In this document: piece after piece, positions 21,869 through 23,033 of the stretch
Position numbering within the stretch: position 1 is the first letter of the stretch
How the letters are laid out: the number at the start of each line of letters is the position of its first letter
Assembly: GCA_017848075.1 (NCBI GenBank)
Contig: JAGALG010000254.1
Span: 1 to 23,033 of the forward strand
Source: Oscillospiraceae bacterium
Lineage (GTDB): Bacteria; Bacillota; Clostridia; Oscillospirales; Ruminococcaceae
Reading direction: 5' to 3'
Length of the DNA stretch: 23,033 nucleotides
Program-made: the position numbers and the translations under genes
The notes under the pieces: generated by a model
The model's database searches: none
The model's input: only the letters and a program-made list of their open reading frames with translations
What the model was told of the DNA's origin: nothing

Positions 21869-23033
21869 ATGTACGAAAACGAAGAACGGGTCGAACGGGC
21901 GATTTTAGTTTGTGTCGATACCGGTGAATATGATGCGGAGCGTTCTTTGGACGAACTGCAGGAACTGGCAGCCACAGCCGGCGCACAGATCATCAGCCGC
22001 GTGATTCAGAAAAAGGATTCCTTTGACCCGGCGACTGTTTTGGGTTCCGGCCGTTTGATGGAAGTAGCGGAATTTGTAGCCAGCCATGAGATCGATACGG
22101 TAATCTTTGATAATGAATTATCGCCGGCTCAGCAGAAAAATATCGAAAAAACCTTGGATACCAAGGTCATCGACCGTACGACCTTGATTCTGGACATTTT
22201 CGCTCAGAGGGCAAGAACCAGTGAAGGCCGTCTGCAGGTAGAGCTGGCGCAGCTGCGTTATCGTCTGCCTCGCCTGATGGGTATGGGTACCAGTCTGTCT
22301 CGTCTGGGCGGTGGTATCGGTACCAGAGGTCCCGGTGAGACGAAACTGGAAAGCGATCGCCGCCATATCCGCCGCCGTATCCATGCGCTGGAGGAGCAGC
22401 TGGAAGAACTGGAGCAGCGACGGGATATGCTGCATCAGCGTCGAAAAAAGGATGGAGTAATCTCTGTTGCCATTGTTGGCTATACCAATGTGGGCAAATC
22501 CACTTTGCTGAACACCCTGACTGATGCCGGTGTCTTGGCGAAAGATATGCTCTTTGCCACACTGGATCCAACTTCAAGAGCGTTGACCCTGCCGGATGGC
22601 CGGAAGGTCATGCTGGTTGATACCGTAGGATTGGTCAGCCGCTTGCCGCATCATTTGGTAGAGGCCTTCAAGTCCACGCTGGAGGAGGCAGTCAATGCGG
22701 ATTTGATCCTTAATGTCTGCGATGTGTCCTCTCCGGACTTTGATAATCAGCTGGAAGTGACCCAGCAAGTTCTGAAAGAACTGGGGGCAGAGAATATCCC
22801 GGTTCTGACTGTATTGAATAAGTGCGATTTGGTAGAGATCCCTCCGATGACGCTGGATAAGCGCACAGCAGCGATTTCGGCCAAGGCCGGAATCGGTTTG
22901 GAGACTTTGCTGCAGAAGATCGCACAAAATCTGCCGGAAACTCACCGCCGCCTGCAGCTGCTGTTGCCGTATGATAAAGCAGGTCTCTCCAATGAGATCC
23001 GGATCAACGGTAAGGTGCTGGAGGAAGATTATC
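21869..23033 (+). CDS. hflX: Ribosome-associated GTPase HflX (3' truncated by window end)
   Basis: HflX is a GTPase that binds the 50S subunit and can split stalled or heat-damaged ribosomes. The first 388 residues are present and the C-terminus lies beyond the window. The N-terminal nucleotide-binding-like domain contains VLGSGRLMEVAEF and DRTTLILDIFAQRA. The family hallmark GGIGTRGPGETKLE is followed by a coiled coil (RHIRRRIHALEEQLEELEQR). The GTPase domain follows, with G1 GYTNVGKS (204-211), G3 DTVG (251-254) and G4 NKCD (317-320). ATG at 21869 has GGGAGG (21858-21863), whose first base is the last base of the preceding stop codon, 5 nt upstream. This is tight coupling to the lipoprotein gene. 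Confidence 0.96.
   Translation, partial: MYENEERVERAILVCVDTGEYDAERSLDELQELAATAGAQIISRVIQKKDSFDPATVLGSGRLMEVAEFVASHEIDTVIFDNELSPAQQKNIEKTLDTKVIDRTTLILDIFAQRARTSEGRLQVELAQLRYRLPRLMGMGTSLSRLGGGIGTRGPGETKLESDRRHIRRRIHALEEQLEELEQRRDMLHQRRKKDGVISVAIVGYTNVGKSTLLNTLTDAGVLAKDMLFATLDPTSRALTLPDGRKVMLVDTVGLVSRLPHHLVEAFKSTLEEAVNADLILNVCDVSSPDFDNQLEVTQQVLKELGAENIPVLTVLNKCDLVEIPPMTLDKRTAAISAKAGIGLETLLQKIAQNLPETHRRLQLLLPYDKAGLSNEIRINGKVLEEDY

Noticed and set aside
1..23033. CRISPR arrays, tRNA/rRNA genes, insertion sequences, prophage or attachment sites
   Set aside because: No regularly spaced repeats, clover-leaf sequences, transposase or integrase genes or terminal repeats were seen on either strand. Intergenic gaps are all under 300 bases.

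Overview
The window looks like chromosomal DNA from an endospore-forming Bacillota (Clostridia-like, possibly Oscillospiraceae/Ruminococcaceae; family-level placement is inference). The evidence is a clostridial-type spoVAC-spoVAD-spoVAE set, strong AGGAGG-type ribosome-binding sites, sigma-A-like promoters, TTG and GTG starts, and lipoproteins with Gram-positive style leaders. I see no insertion sequence, phage, CRISPR or RNA gene. Every long gene is intact except the two cut by the window edges.

Layout, left to right. Bases 1-200 hold the C-terminal end of an unrecognised protein, followed closely by the disaggregase clpB (+) and its terminator. Next is a MATE-family exporter (+) behind a promoter with a 19-bp spacer and central dyad, the layout used by MerR-family activators. 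The exporter converges on the translational GTPase typA/bipA (-), sharing a terminator. Upstream of typA on the minus strand are a DUF1624-like membrane protein and a small DUF4358-like lipoprotein with a consensus promoter. Divergent from the lipoprotein is a membrane-anchored NERD-like protein (+) that seems to lack the usual catalytic residues. It converges on a 778-residue Sel1-repeat/membrane protein of unknown role (-). Upstream of that is a PatB/MalY-type PLP enzyme (-).

The centre (about 12.45-15.39 kb) is a self-contained copper-resistance operon. It has a sigma-A promoter, a GC-rich CsoR-like operator, a copA copper P-type ATPase, and a csoR repressor gene 3 bp after it. The copA protein carries a C-terminal metal-binding domain preceded by an in-frame Shine-Dalgarno and ATG. 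A separate 68-residue CopZ-like chaperone may therefore be made from the same reading frame. This is the most interesting observation in the window.

The right part holds alanine racemase (alr, +), convergent with the spoVA operon (-), which is needed for dipicolinic acid uptake into spores. Divergent from spoVA is a run of three closely spaced + genes: glycerol kinase glpK, a 527-residue lipoprotein of unknown function, and hflX (ribosome-associated GTPase, cut by the window end). The glpK promoter is overlapped by a perfect 11-bp-arm inverted repeat that looks like a repressor site.

Most of the window is housekeeping and stress physiology. The non-routine signals are the nested copZ start, the MerR-like promoter of the exporter, the glpK operator, and three unrecognised or degenerate envelope proteins.
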